64,000 bases of DNA. Origin: Sphingobium nicotianae (GTDB lineage: Bacteria; Pseudomonadota; Alphaproteobacteria; Sphingomonadales; Sphingomonadaceae). Below are positions 28,828 to 38,408 of this stretch, one piece after another. Positions within the stretch are counted from its first letter, which is position 1; each line of letters opens with the position of its first letter. Position numbers and translations under genes: made by a program. The notes under the pieces are model-generated. The model saw only the letters and a list, made by a program, of their open reading frames with translations. It was not told the DNA's origin and did not search any database. Location: positions 1 through 64,000 of the forward strand of contig NZ_JAHGAW010000006.1 of the NCBI RefSeq assembly GCF_018603885.1. Direction: 5' to 3'.

Positions 28828-29277
28828 ATGTGGGAGCTATCCGCAATGGCGTCGCATCCGGAAGGGCAGGCTGTGGACGAAATCACTGCCAGCCGCCGTT
28901 CAGGCGCGGCCTGAATTATCCAGCCGTCCGAGGCCCATCGCACCAGATTGCGTCCGCCCTTCTCGAAGATGCCGACCCCGATCGCATATCTTGTGGCCGG
29001 CGTCGCCGCCAATCGCCTGTCAGGGGAGCAATGGCGGAGGCCGATTACTTGCGATGGTCTGGCGGCATTTTTGAAGGCTCCAAATAAACCAATAGCCTAT
29101 ATCTTACAGCATATCGCGACTATTGCGATCCCTCACCTTTCACGACGTGGAGAACTTCATCTCACCCCGGCGCAATCATGAACAATTGTTGGTGGGAACA
29201 GGGCTATGATGGTATTAAGTGTTAATCAATTCACCATATGAGCTATGACAAAGATATAAGTTAGGGTTGCAGACGCC

Positions 29278-30930
29278 GTGCAGACTATCGCGTCCGGAGA
29301 AATGCTGGGCAAGCGACCAGCCCTTCTGGCCCTGGCGCTGGCACGCGTCCTCATCGCCAGCGCGGTGCTGCTTCAGGGCCGGCAGGCGGCGATGTCGGGC
29401 GCCGCATTCCATACGATCCAGGGCCTCGTCTTCCTCCTGGCGGCGCTCGCCCTGGCGGGTCTCTTCCTCAATCTCCCCCGGACGAGGATCGAGTTTCTGA
29501 TCCTGCTGCTGGTGGACTGGATATTCGTCGGCTGCATCACTTTGCTGGGCGCGCCGGTGACGGGCCTGCTGCTGCTGTTCTTCGATGAGATCGCGCTTCG
29601 TGTCAGCGGCTGGCCATGGACGGCGCCTGTCGCGATCGTGCCCCCGATCGTCGCCCTGGCCGGCCTCTGGTGGGCGGACAGGATGACGCATCTGAGCTGG
29701 ATCGAGCTTCAGGTCCTGCCTTCGGACGTCATCGTCTGGGCCATCATCATGCTTCTTTATGCGCTGACGTCGCATTTCGCGAGCCGGCGCCGGGCCAGCC
29801 TCGAGCGTCTCAGCGACGATATCTGGATTGACCCCATCCTCGCGTCCAATCAGCCCTTTTCCTACGACTTCACCAAATGGATTCAGCAGCTCTCCAGCCT
29901 GTTCGGTGGCGAGCGCTGCATCTGCATGCTTGCCCTGTCTCGCAAGAACGGGCTGGCCCGCGTCTTCAGCAACGGGCCGGTTGAGCGCTTCCAGGCCGAA
30001 TTGACGAAGGGGTTGGGGATACTGCGGGATCTGCCGGGCGGGCTGACCGTGGTCCGCGACCGGGAGCGTGAGCGCGCGGATCGCGCGAATGCCGACGATC
30101 CGATCCATCAATTGCACCTCCTGTCGCTGCTGGATCATGGGGTCATCATGGCCAAGCCGTTCGAGCTTGGCCGGCAGAGCGGTGTTCTCATCCTGGCCCA
30201 TGATCAGCCGAACGACGCGGTTCTGGCGCAGGAGGCCCGGGCCATCGATCAGGCGCTGGACGGCGCCATCCAGCGGATCAACCAGACGATGGAGATGCGC
30301 CGCGCTTTCCTGACCGAGGCGCGCGAGGTCGCCCGGCGGGATCTGCACGACGGCGTGCTGCAATCGCTGGCCGCGCTGCGGATGCGGCTGCTCACCATCA
30401 TCCAGTCCCAGGAGCTCGCGCCCGCCGCCAATGCGGAAATTCGCAACACCGCGGAGATCATCGCGCTGGAGCAGGCGCGTCTGCGCTCTCTCCTCGACGA
30501 GAATGTCGATGCCGATCAGCCGGTGAACCTTTTCGAGGCGTTGCGGCTGTGCGTGAAGACCACCGCGCTGCAGTGGGAGATCGACGTCGAGTTCGTCAGC
30601 GATGAGACGGCGATCCCGATGCACCGGGAGTCGGCCAACAATGTCGAATATCTGTTGCGCGAAGTGATCGCCAATGCCGCCCGCCATTCGGGATCGAAGG
30701 AATTGCGCTGTTCGCTGGCGCTGCGCGATCATAATCTGATCATCAGCCTGATGGACCTGTCGGCGACGCCCGCGCGGCTCTCGGGCGATTTCCACAATGG
30801 CCCGCTGTCGTCGCATTCGCTGCGGCAGCGTCTCTCGCTCGTGAATGGCCGGGCCTATTCGGATGGTTTGCAGACCGGCACGCTGCTCGCCATCGCTATC
30901 CCGCTGACTTATGATGAGGCAGACCTATGA
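29278..30930 (+). CDS. Membrane sensor histidine kinase, NarX/DesK type (HisKA_3)
   Basis: A 550-residue kinase. About five membrane helices (about residues 15-165) form the sensor. A GAF-like soluble region (about 190-330) follows, then the dimerisation domain with phospho-acceptor H357 in RRDLHDGVLQSLAALRMR. The HATPase_c domain has the N-box LLREVIANAARHSGS. The start is uncertain: the GTG at 29278 is used, with an ATG at 29302 as alternative. Its stop overlaps the response regulator ATG by 4 bp. The pair points toward the Tad pilus operon, which it might regulate. Confidence 0.88.
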   Translation: MQTIASGEMLGKRPALLALALARVLIASAVLLQGRQAAMSGAAFHTIQGLVFLLAALALAGLFLNLPRTRIEFLILLLVDWIFVGCITLLGAPVTGLLLLFFDEIALRVSGWPWTAPVAIVPPIVALAGLWWADRMTHLSWIELQVLPSDVIVWAIIMLLYALTSHFASRRRASLERLSDDIWIDPILASNQPFSYDFTKWIQQLSSLFGGERCICMLALSRKNGLARVFSNGPVERFQAELTKGLGILRDLPGGLTVVRDRERERADRANADDPIHQLHLLSLLDHGVIMAKPFELGRQSGVLILAHDQPNDAVLAQEARAIDQALDGAIQRINQTMEMRRAFLTEAREVARRDLHDGVLQSLAALRMRLLTIIQSQELAPAANAEIRNTAEIIALEQARLRSLLDENVDADQPVNLFEALRLCVKTTALQWEIDVEFVSDETAIPMHRESANNVEYLLREVIANAARHSGSKELRCSLALRDHNLIISLMDLSATPARLSGDFHNGPLSSHSLRQRLSLVNGRAYSDGLQTGTLLAIAIPLTYDEADL

Positions 30931-31577
30931 CGCGCAAAAAAGTCATGATCGTGGATGATCATCCCTTCTTCATCCATGGCCTGGAGCGCTATCTGAGCGC
31001 CACCGGCAAATATGAGATCCAGTCGGCCCTGTCGGTGGCGGAAGCCATGAGCAGGATCTACGCGTTCGACCCGCATCTCATCATGATGGATGTGTCGATG
31101 GCCGATGGCGGCGGCATGGCCATGCTGCGCCAGGTCAAGGAGCGGCTGGTCGTCAAGACCATGTTCCTGACCGTCCAGATCGACCCCGAGGACACGATCG
31201 AGGCGTTGCGCCTGGGCATAGACGGGATCGCGCTCAAGGACAGCGATCCCGAGGAGATCGTCCGGGCCATCGACGCGATCCTGGCGGGCCAGCCGGCGAT
31301 CGATCCGTCGGTCACCGAGCGCGCCTTGCGGCACTCGGTCAGCAATCCCACGCCGAGCCTGCGGCAGGACGACCTTTTGACCGCGCGGGAGTCCGAGATC
31401 GTGGATTATGTCTGCACCGGCCTGCGCAACAAGGAGATCGCCGATCGCGTCGGGCTCTCCGAGGGCACGATCAAGGTCCATCTCCACAATGTCTATCGCA
31501 AGCTCGGCGTCAATTCGCGCTCCGAGCTGATCATCAAGCAGGGCGGCCTGCAGTTCCGCGATCCGTCCGACTATTGA
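30927..31577 (+). CDS. Response regulator, NarL/FixJ (LuxR-HTH) type
   Basis: A 216-residue regulator. The receiver domain has the acidic pair D10-D11 and phospho-acceptor D55 (IMMDVSMADGG). The C-terminal LuxR-type helix-turn-helix (about residues 150-210) contains LTARESEIVDYVCTGLRNKE and GTIKVHLHNVYRKLGVNSRS. The usual receiver Lys is present in ALKDSDPEE. It is coupled to the kinase by an ATGA overlap and converges on the prepilin peptidase gene with 9 bp between them. Target genes are unknown. Confidence 0.93.
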   Translation: MTRKKVMIVDDHPFFIHGLERYLSATGKYEIQSALSVAEAMSRIYAFDPHLIMMDVSMADGGGMAMLRQVKERLVVKTMFLTVQIDPEDTIEALRLGIDGIALKDSDPEEIVRAIDAILAGQPAIDPSVTERALRHSVSNPTPSLRQDDLLTARESEIVDYVCTGLRNKEIADRVGLSEGTIKVHLHNVYRKLGVNSRSELIIKQGGLQFRDPSDY

Positions 31578-31586
31578 GGGCGCGGC

Positions 31587-32054
31587 CTACAGCATGACCC
31601 GGGGGAGGGCCGCGATCGCACCGGCCGCGATCGCCACGCCATAGGCGATCTTGCCCTCGCGGATGGCGCGCGCGCGCGTTTCCTTGCTCTGGACCATCCG
31701 GATGAGCAGATGCGCGACCGCCAGGACCAGCCCGGCCAGCGCGACGCTGACGAACAGATAGAGCGAATTGCCCAGCGAGAACCAGAGCGCGATAGCGGCA
31801 TAGAGCTTGGCATCGCCGCCGCCGAACCAGCGCAGCGCGAACAGGATCATCCCCACCGACAGCGCCAGCGCGAAATGCAGGAGATGCGACACCAGCGGTC
31901 CCGCGATGACGCCGAGCGCATAGGCGACCGCGAACAGGACGAGAAGCGCGACGGACCAGCCGTTCGCGATCGAACGCGTGCGAAGATCCTGGAAGGCCGC
32001 GCCGACCAGCAGCGCGCAGGCGAGGATCTGGCAGGCGATGGCAGCGTGGCTCAT
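31587..32054 (-). CDS. cpaA: Prepilin peptidase CpaA/TadV (A24 family)
   Basis: A 155-residue membrane aspartic protease that trims Flp-type prepilins. The first catalytic Asp is in FQDLRTRSIAN and the second in GGGDAKLYAAI. Five or six hydrophobic helices are predicted, and the N-terminal methylase domain of PilD-type enzymes is absent, as usual for CpaA. It is the last gene of the Tad operon and overlaps the preceding gene by 4 bp. Confidence 0.93.
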   Translation of the reverse strand: MSHAAIACQILACALLVGAAFQDLRTRSIANGWSVALLVLFAVAYALGVIAGPLVSHLLHFALALSVGMILFALRWFGGGDAKLYAAIALWFSLGNSLYLFVSVALAGLVLAVAHLLIRMVQSKETRARAIREGKIAYGVAIAAGAIAALPRVML

Positions 32055-32869
32055 GGCCGCTTCGCCGCCGCCAGCAGCCGCTCGTCATAACGCGGCGAGG
32101 CCAGCAGCGCCTGGTCGATCAAGCTGCGGGCCAGCGCCGTCCGCCCCGCCCGGCGCGCGCCGTCGGCGGCATCGGCCAGCCGCTGCGCCCAGCGCTCGTC
32201 GGTGTCGGACGCCGCCCGTTCCGGCTCGAAGCCGCGCATCCCGTTCACCAGATCGAGCAATTGCCGCGAGGCGGCGTCCTGCGGCGCGCTCGTCACGCCG
32301 TCCTGCAGCGTCTCCGCCGCGCCAGTGAGATCGCCCATCCCGATCAGCGCGCGCGCCCGATCGTTGCGCAGCATCGAGGGATCCCCGCCCGCCGCCAGCG
32401 CCTGCGCGAAGGCGAACCGGCTGGCGTCCCGCTCGCTCTTCTCCCCGAGCAATGTGCCCAGAGCGCGCCACACCCGCCAGTCCGGCGCGCATCCTTCGGC
32501 CACCGCGCCCAGCCGGTCGATCGCGCTGTCGTCATGGGCCCGTTCCATCAGGGCGAGGGCCCGGATGCGCTTGACGCCACAGCGCAGCGCGCCCTCCGCT
32601 GCGACGCCCTCGATCAGCCGCTCGGCATCCGTCGCGGACCCTCGCGCCAGCGCCAGTTCGCCTCTCGCGAGCATGAGCGCGTCGTCCTGCGCGCCGGGAT
32701 GCTGCGCATCGCGGATGAGGAGCAGCGTCGACGCCTCCTCGAGCCGTCCGGCGGCGATGGCGGTGCGGATAGCCTCGGCGTCGGGCTGGTGAGCGCTGGG
32801 CGCCGCCTGCGCCGCCACCGGACCCGCCGTCATGAGCTGCAGCAATGCCGGCAGGATCAGGAGGCGCAT
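32051..32869 (-). CDS. Secreted tetratricopeptide-repeat protein of the Tad operon
   Basis: A 272-residue protein with a signal peptide (ending GPVAAQAAP) and degenerate TPR-like helical repeats rich in Ala and Leu. Its location between the TadD-like lipoprotein gene and cpaA suggests a periplasmic scaffold for pilus assembly. The ATG at 32869 overlaps the preceding gene's end by 13 bp. Similarity to named families is weak. Confidence 0.7.
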   Translation of the reverse strand: MRLLILPALLQLMTAGPVAAQAAPSAHQPDAEAIRTAIAAGRLEEASTLLLIRDAQHPGAQDDALMLARGELALARGSATDAERLIEGVAAEGALRCGVKRIRALALMERAHDDSAIDRLGAVAEGCAPDWRVWRALGTLLGEKSERDASRFAFAQALAAGGDPSMLRNDRARALIGMGDLTGAAETLQDGVTSAPQDAASRQLLDLVNGMRGFEPERAASDTDERWAQRLADAADGARRAGRTALARSLIDQALLASPRYDERLLAAAKRP

Positions 32870-33843
32870 TGCGAGGAGGATGTGCGCGCTGCCGCGTAGA
32901 AAGTATAGGATGCCAGCCTGGCCTGCGCGCAGGCCTGCCTCGCCATCGTGATCGACAGCGCATTGGCGATCCGTCCGCGTGCGTGGCCGAGCGCGGCCCG
33001 GAACGCGGCCTGGCCGGTCAGCGCCTCGCGCGCTTCGGGCGCGACGGTCTCGCCCTTGTCCCACTGCGCGAGATAGTCGCGCTGCATGATCTCGGCCAGC
33101 ACCTCGGCCGGCTTGCGCGCGGCGATGCGCACCTCGTAGATGCTGACGCGCTTGAGCACGGGCGCCGGTCCATAGGCGGGGACGGGGGCCTGCGCCCTGT
33201 CCAGCGTGAAGCGGACCGGCTGTTGCGGCGCCGCGGACGCGGCGGCTTGCGGTGCCCTGGTCGTCAGCATTGCGCCGAGCGTGCCGACCGCAAGGCGCGC
33301 CTCGGTCAGGACGGGCTTGTCGCCCGCTGGCGGCAGCGCCAGCGAAAGATCGGCGGCCTTGTCATGATCGACCGGGGAGCTGGCTTCCTGGCGCAGATGA
33401 TAGCCGACCGGCCCTTCGTCCTGACCCGCTGGCATGTCCGCAGCCAGCTCGGCATCGCCCGCGCGATCCGTGGTGCTGGCGAAGCGGTCGAGATTGCGAC
33501 GATAGGACGCATCCGTCGGCGCGAAGGCGATGGCCCGCTCGAAATAGCGCCGCGCCAGATCATCGCGGCCGATCGAGGCATAGGCGATGCCCAGCCCGTT
33601 GCTCGCCGCGGCCGAGTTTTCATCGAACCGCATGGCCTCGCGAAACTGGGCGATCGCCAGACCGTAATTCTCGCTCGCGAGGAACCTGCGGCCCTGTCTG
33701 ATCAGGGCGTCCGCGCCCGAGAGCGCGGTCGCTTCGGGCACGCCGACGGGCCGGATCGCCACGCTCGCGTGTCGCCCCGCACAACCGGCGAGCAAGGATG
33801 CCATCAGCGCGCAGCAGCCGATCGAGCGATATGTCCGGTTCAT
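32857..33843 (-). CDS. tadD: TPR lipoprotein of the Tad operon (TadD-like)
   Basis: A 328-residue protein with a lipoprotein signal (MASLLAGCAGRHAS). TPR units follow at about residues 45-130 (NYGLAIAQFREAMRFDENSA; ASIGRDDLARRYFERAIAFA). TadD pilotins help localise the secretin. The C-terminal 180 residues are Ala/Pro-rich without a known fold and are longer than in typical TadD. Its ATG overlaps the tadC stop as TGATG. Confidence 0.8.
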   Translation of the reverse strand: MNRTYRSIGCCALMASLLAGCAGRHASVAIRPVGVPEATALSGADALIRQGRRFLASENYGLAIAQFREAMRFDENSAAASNGLGIAYASIGRDDLARRYFERAIAFAPTDASYRRNLDRFASTTDRAGDAELAADMPAGQDEGPVGYHLRQEASSPVDHDKAADLSLALPPAGDKPVLTEARLAVGTLGAMLTTRAPQAAASAAPQQPVRFTLDRAQAPVPAYGPAPVLKRVSIYEVRIAARKPAEVLAEIMQRDYLAQWDKGETVAPEAREALTGQAAFRAALGHARGRIANALSITMARQACAQARLASYTFYAAARTSSSQCAS

Positions 33844-34826
33844 CAATGTGTCCCCCGCATCAATGGCAACATCACGCGAACCACGCGCAGCGCCGCAGGC
33901 AGCATCAGCACGCCGATCATCGTCGGCAGCATGCAGGCGACGAGCGGGATGGAGAGCAGCACGGGCAGCTTGTGGGCCTTTTCCTCGGCGCGCATGCGCC
34001 GCTTCTCGCGCATCTCGCTGGCATAGATGCGCAGCGTCTGGCCGATGCTGGTGCCGAGCTTGTCGGACTGGATGAGCAACGTCGTGAACGCCCGGATCTC
34101 GTCCACCTGCGCGCGCAGGGCCATGCTGCGCAGCGCCTGCTCCCGGCTCGCGCCCGCGCGCAATTCCAGCGTCGCCGTCGAGAGGATCTCGGCAAGGAGC
34201 GGATGCGAGCGCAGGATTTCCCGGCCGACCCGGTCGAAGGCGGCTTCGAGGCCGAGGCCCGCCTCGACGCAGACCAGCATCAGGTCGAGGCAATCGGGGA
34301 AGCCGTTGACGATCTCGTTGCGCCGCCGCTCGGCCCGGCCGTTGAGCCAGATGTTGGGCAGATACATGCCGATCAGCGCGAGCCCGACCGAGATCAGATA
34401 GATTTTGAACAGGGACGGCCGCTCGGGGGCGAGCAGCACGGTCGCGAGATACAGGCTCGGGACGCCGAAGAGCAAAACGAGCCGGGCGAGCGTGAAGATC
34501 CGCACGGCCACCGGGGAGCGGAAGCCGGCCATGGCCAGCTTCGCCTTGAGCGTGTTGTTCTTCTCGTCGGTGAGCTGGATGCCGGCCCGCTCGATTGCCG
34601 CGGTCAGCTTGGCCCAGCCTTGCTGCCGTTCCTGCTCGCGCAGATATTTGCTGTCCGTCTCGGCCGACAGCGGCGATCCCGATGGCTCGACTTCCAGCCG
34701 CCGGCGGACGGCGGACCGGCCGGAGACAATGCGCGCGAACAGCAGGACGCCGGCGACGACCGCGATGAAGACGATCATCAGGACGGTCATGCGCAGGGCA
34801 GCGGAGGATATGAGGACGTCGACCAT
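33843..34826 (-). CDS. tadC: Tad pilus inner-membrane platform protein TadC (type II secretion F domain)
   Basis: A 327-residue protein with an N-terminal membrane helix and the T2SSF domain (about residues 170-300). It contains GFPDCLDLMLVCVEAGLGLE and FTTLLIQSDKLGTSIGQTLR, ending in two membrane helices. It forms the inner-membrane platform together with TadB. It is separated from tadB by 1 bp. Confidence 0.93.
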   Translation of the reverse strand: MVDVLISSAALRMTVLMIVFIAVVAGVLLFARIVSGRSAVRRRLEVEPSGSPLSAETDSKYLREQERQQGWAKLTAAIERAGIQLTDEKNNTLKAKLAMAGFRSPVAVRIFTLARLVLLFGVPSLYLATVLLAPERPSLFKIYLISVGLALIGMYLPNIWLNGRAERRRNEIVNGFPDCLDLMLVCVEAGLGLEAAFDRVGREILRSHPLLAEILSTATLELRAGASREQALRSMALRAQVDEIRAFTTLLIQSDKLGTSIGQTLRIYASEMREKRRMRAEEKAHKLPVLLSIPLVACMLPTMIGVLMLPAALRVVRVMLPLMRGTH

Positions 34827-34827
34827 G

Positions 34828-35829
34828 TCAGACCTTCAGATCGACCATGCGGCGGATGATGAAGACGCCCAGCAGATAGAGGCCGATGAGCAGGCTGAAC
34901 CCCATGATGAAGGCCGGATCGTTGGAATATTCGAGGTAGAAGGCCGGATTGGTCGCGAAGACGAGGGCGAAGGTGCCGATCGGCAGCGCCGTCAGCACCT
35001 TGGCCGACATGCGCCCCTCGGAGCTCAGCGCGCGCACCTTCATGTACATGGAGGCGCGCTCGCGGATGACCTGCGAGAGATTCTCCAGAATCTCGGCGAG
35101 ATTGCCGCCGGTCTCATTCTGCACGGAGAGGGAGACCACGAACATGCGCATATCCTCCAGGTCCCAGCGATCCGCCATGTCCTGGAGGGAGTCCCGCAGG
35201 TCGGCGCCATAGGCGACCTCGTCTGTGACCAGGCCGAACTCGCTGCCGATCGGGTCTTCCATTTCGGTGGCCAGCAGGTTGAGCGCGGAGGCGATGGGAT
35301 GTCCCGCCCGCAGGCCGCGCACGAAAATGTCCAGCGCGACGGGAAACTGCTCCTGCATCTTGGCGCGGCGCTTCTGGGCGACCTGCGCCAGGAACAGCAT
35401 CGGCAACACGATGCCGATGCAGATGGCCAGAACCAGCGCCAGCTGGATCGTCCCGAGCGTCAGTCCGAAGCCGAAGAGCCCGGCGCTGATCACGATCAGA
35501 CAGAAGACGGTCGCCGCCGCGGCGGCCATTGCGGCCAGTCCCTGCTTCGCGGTCAGCCCGATCTTGCTCGCGCGAATGGTCTTCTCGAACGAGCCGAGCA
35601 GGCGCCCGGCCAGACCGGGCAGCTTGCCGAGGCCGTCCGCCGAATCCTTGCGGATCTGGGTGATGATCTCGCGGCGGTCGTTGCCCTGCTCGATCATGCG
35701 CAGGCGCTTGTTGATCGCGCGGCTCGAGCTGCCGCTGGCGCGCCATTGGCCGAGCACCATCTCGCTGATCAGGAACACGGTGCCGAAGATGAGGACCAGG
35801 ACGAGCGTCCGGATGACGGTGTCGCTCAT
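34828..35829 (-). CDS. tadB: Tad pilus inner-membrane platform protein TadB (type II secretion F domain)
   Basis: A 333-residue protein with a T2SSF domain (about residues 150-290). It contains FPVALDIFVRGLRAGHPIAS and VVSLSVQNETGGNLAEILEN, with hydrophobic helices at both ends. It partners TadC under the CpaF ATPase. It follows cpaF by 1 bp, so the whole cluster is tightly packed. Confidence 0.94.
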   Translation of the reverse strand: MSDTVIRTLVLVLIFGTVFLISEMVLGQWRASGSSSRAINKRLRMIEQGNDRREIITQIRKDSADGLGKLPGLAGRLLGSFEKTIRASKIGLTAKQGLAAMAAAAATVFCLIVISAGLFGFGLTLGTIQLALVLAICIGIVLPMLFLAQVAQKRRAKMQEQFPVALDIFVRGLRAGHPIASALNLLATEMEDPIGSEFGLVTDEVAYGADLRDSLQDMADRWDLEDMRMFVVSLSVQNETGGNLAEILENLSQVIRERASMYMKVRALSSEGRMSAKVLTALPIGTFALVFATNPAFYLEYSNDPAFIMGFSLLIGLYLLGVFIIRRMVDLKV

Positions 35830-35830
35830 C

Positions 35831-37189
35831 TCAGCTGATCCTCAGGTCGGGCCGGAAGATGTCGGCCGGCAGGCTGACTCCGTGCTCGTGCAATTGCTCC
35901 AGGAAGCGCGGCCGGATGCCGGTCGCCTCGAAATAGCCGTCGATCCGGTTGGTCTCGTCGCGGCCGCGAATGCGGTAACGGAAGATTTCCTGCATGGTGA
36001 CGACGTCGCTTTCCATGCCGGTGACTTCCGACACGCTGGTCACCCGGCGCGATCCGTCGGAGAGGCGCGCGACCTGGACGACGACGTTGATCGCCGAAGC
36101 GATCTGCGCGCGCGCGGAGCGGGCGGGCATGTCGATGCCGCTCATGCCGATCATCTGCTCCAGGCGCGCCAGCGCGTCGCGGGCGGTGTTGGCATGGACG
36201 GTGGTCATCGATCCGTCGTGGCCCGTATTCATCGCCTGCAGCATGTCGAAGGCCTCGCCGGCGCGCACCTCGCCCACGATGATGCGGTCGGGTCGCATGC
36301 GCAGCGCGTTCTTCACCAAGTCGCGTTGGCTGATCTCGCCGCGGCCCTCGATGTTGGGCGGGCGGGTCTCCATGCGCGCGACATGGATCTGTTGCAGCTG
36401 CAACTCGGCCGAATCCTCGATCGTGACGATCCGCTCGGACTGGTCGATGGCCGCCGACATCGCGTTGAGCAAAGTCGTCTTGCCGGCGCCCGTGCCGCCG
36501 GAGATCAGCACGTTCCGGCGCGCCACCACGACGGCGGAGAGCACATCGGCAACGGCCTGCGGAATGCTGCCATATTCCACAAGCTTGCCCATGTGGATCG
36601 GCTTCTTGGAGAATTTGCGGATCGAGAGCAGCGGCCCGTCGATCGCGAGCGGCGGGATCACGGCGTTGACGCGCGAGCCGTCGGCGAGGCGGGCGTCGAC
36701 ATAGGGCGACTGTTCGTCGACCCGGCGGCCGACCGCGCTCACGATCTTCTGGATGATGCGCAGCAGGTGGCGGTCGTCCTTGAACCGGCTGTCGACGCGC
36801 TCCAGCCGGCCCTGGCGCTCGACGAAGATCACGTCATGCCCGTTGACCAGGATGTCGTTGATTGTCTCGTCCTGCAGCAGCGGCTCGAGCGGGCCCAATC
36901 CCAGCAGCTCGTCGAGAATGTCGGAGACCAGCGCCCGGCGCTCGGTCTGGTTCAGCGCATGCTTCTGCAGGGCGAGCTGCTCGTGCACGATCTCGCCGAC
37001 CTCGACCTCGATCTGCGGCCGGGTCATCGTTTCGAGCGCCTGCAGGTTGATGAGCTCGATCAGGCGCCGGTGCAGCTCGATCTTGAGGTCGAGATATTCC
37101 GGCGCCGAGCGGCCGCGCGGCCCGGCATCCCGGTCGCGGGCGCCCAGGCTTTCGGTGTCGGCATGGGTATCGCGCTTGATCTGCCACAT
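35831..37189 (-). CDS. cpaF: Tad pilus assembly ATPase CpaF/TadA
   Basis: A 452-residue secretion ATPase of the T2SSE family. The Walker A is SGGTGAGKTTLLNAM, the Asp box is RIVTIEDSAEL, and the His box and Walker B region are RMRPDRIIVGEVRAGEA. It powers extension, and probably retraction, of Flp pili. The N-terminal helical domain (about residues 30-130) with YLDLKIELHRRLIELINL is typical of CpaF. Confidence 0.96.
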   Translation of the reverse strand: MWQIKRDTHADTESLGARDRDAGPRGRSAPEYLDLKIELHRRLIELINLQALETMTRPQIEVEVGEIVHEQLALQKHALNQTERRALVSDILDELLGLGPLEPLLQDETINDILVNGHDVIFVERQGRLERVDSRFKDDRHLLRIIQKIVSAVGRRVDEQSPYVDARLADGSRVNAVIPPLAIDGPLLSIRKFSKKPIHMGKLVEYGSIPQAVADVLSAVVVARRNVLISGGTGAGKTTLLNAMSAAIDQSERIVTIEDSAELQLQQIHVARMETRPPNIEGRGEISQRDLVKNALRMRPDRIIVGEVRAGEAFDMLQAMNTGHDGSMTTVHANTARDALARLEQMIGMSGIDMPARSARAQIASAINVVVQVARLSDGSRRVTSVSEVTGMESDVVTMQEIFRYRIRGRDETNRIDGYFEATGIRPRFLEQLHEHGVSLPADIFRPDLRIS

Positions 37190-37190
37190 C

Positions 37191-38396
37191 TTAGCGCACA
37201 GCCCGGTCGGTCAGTTGGGCGATCGTCTGGGCGATCCGGGCATAGTCGCGCGCGACCTTCGATCGCTTGCCGAGCTCGGCGACGAGAATGCCCTGATTGT
37301 TGGCGGCGCTCAGCAGCGGATAGTCGTTGTGGACGGAGAGCGTGACCGGATGGCCCAGCGCTTTCGCCGCGTCGTCGAGGCCGATGGTCTTGAACAGCCG
37401 CTGCTCGACACGGTTGACGAGGATCTGGATCTTGGCCGGGTCGACGCCCTGGCTGCGCAGCAGTTGCAGCTGGCGCCGGCCCTGCCGCAGGCTGGCGATG
37501 CTGAGCGTGACGACCAGCACGATGATGTCCGCCTCGGCGACGACCGCCAGCGTCCAGTTCGCCCAGTTGGCCGGTAGATCCGCGACGACATAGTCGAACT
37601 CGCCCCGCGCCGTGCGCAGGATTCGGCGGATCTGCGTCTCGTCGACCGTTTCGATCGGCTGGATGTCGGGCGGTGCCGCGACGAAACGAACCCCGCCGGC
37701 CACGTCCGAGGAGACCGTGCGTAGGAAGTCCCCGTCGATGCGCGCGCCGCCCGCCAGCAATTCGCTGAGGGAAGGCTCGTTGGGCGCGCCCAGATAGGTG
37801 GCGGCATTGCCGAACTGCACGTCCAGGTCGAACAGGCATGCCGAGCCGTTGCCGCCTTCCGCGCCGAGCGAGGTCGCGAGATTGACCGCGACATTGGTCG
37901 CGCCGACGCCGCCTGTGCTTTTCACCACGGCGATCAGCCGGCCGTTGCGGCGCTCGCCCGCCACCGGCTTTGGCGCCAGGCTTCCCAGGATTTCGCCCAC
38001 GCTCTCGGCCAGCTGGCGGATCGAGAGCGGCAGGTCGACCACGTCGTTGACGCCCTGCCGCAGCAGCGTGCGCACCAGCGCGACGTCGGCGTCGCGGGCC
38101 AGCGCGATGATCGGCAGGTCGGGATTGTCGGCGCGCAGGTCCGTCAGGCGCGCCAGCGAGCGCGGTGTCCGCGCATCGACCTCGACGCACAGGATCGAGG
38201 CGGACTGCACGATGCCGCGCGCGACCGGCTCCGTCAGCTCGGCCGGATTGACGGTGACGGCGAGGCCGGAGGCGCCGGGATCGCCTTCCTCGAGCTGCGC
38301 GATTTCGGCTTCGCTGAGGACGATCTCGATCTTGTACTGACTGAGGTCCAGGATCTCGTCCTCCGATATGCCAAGCTTGTGATCGAAAAGTCCCAC
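37191..38396 (-). CDS. cpaE: Pilus localisation protein CpaE/TadZ (ParA/MinD-like ATPase)
   Basis: A 401-residue protein. An atypical receiver-like domain (about residues 30-145) is followed by a MinD/ParA-type ATPase with the deviant Walker A KSTGGVGATNVAVNLATSL. CpaE places the pilus machine at the pole in Caulobacter. The start is a GTG at 38396 with GGACGATT upstream. It lies between the pseudopilin-like genes and cpaF. Confidence 0.92.
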   Translation of the reverse strand: MGLFDHKLGISEDEILDLSQYKIEIVLSEAEIAQLEEGDPGASGLAVTVNPAELTEPVARGIVQSASILCVEVDARTPRSLARLTDLRADNPDLPIIALARDADVALVRTLLRQGVNDVVDLPLSIRQLAESVGEILGSLAPKPVAGERRNGRLIAVVKSTGGVGATNVAVNLATSLGAEGGNGSACLFDLDVQFGNAATYLGAPNEPSLSELLAGGARIDGDFLRTVSSDVAGGVRFVAAPPDIQPIETVDETQIRRILRTARGEFDYVVADLPANWANWTLAVVAEADIIVLVVTLSIASLRQGRRQLQLLRSQGVDPAKIQILVNRVEQRLFKTIGLDDAAKALGHPVTLSVHNDYPLLSAANNQGILVAELGKRSKVARDYARIAQTIAQLTDRAVR

Positions 38397-38408
38397 GATA
38401 ATCGTCCG

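Larger units (their letters stand above)
28383..29277. other. 895-bp intergenic region with two palindromic elements and an AT-rich promoter zone
   Basis: Apart from the two repeats listed separately (28527-28651 and 28747-28827), no gene is convincing. On the minus strand at about 28900-29010 a stretch reads YAIGVGIFEKGGRNLVRW. It looks coding-like but is continuous with repeat sequence and has no start of its own; it may be a gene remnant. GC drops from about 29060 to 29277, where the histidine kinase promoter is expected. A small palindrome AACAATTGTT lies near 29178-29188. Confidence 0.5.

Noticed and set aside
28749..29012. Minus-strand 87-codon frame upstream of the histidine kinase
   Set aside because: Its C-terminal part is read from a palindromic repeat and the start is not supported. 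Only a short middle stretch looks coding, so it is noted as a possible remnant, not a gene.
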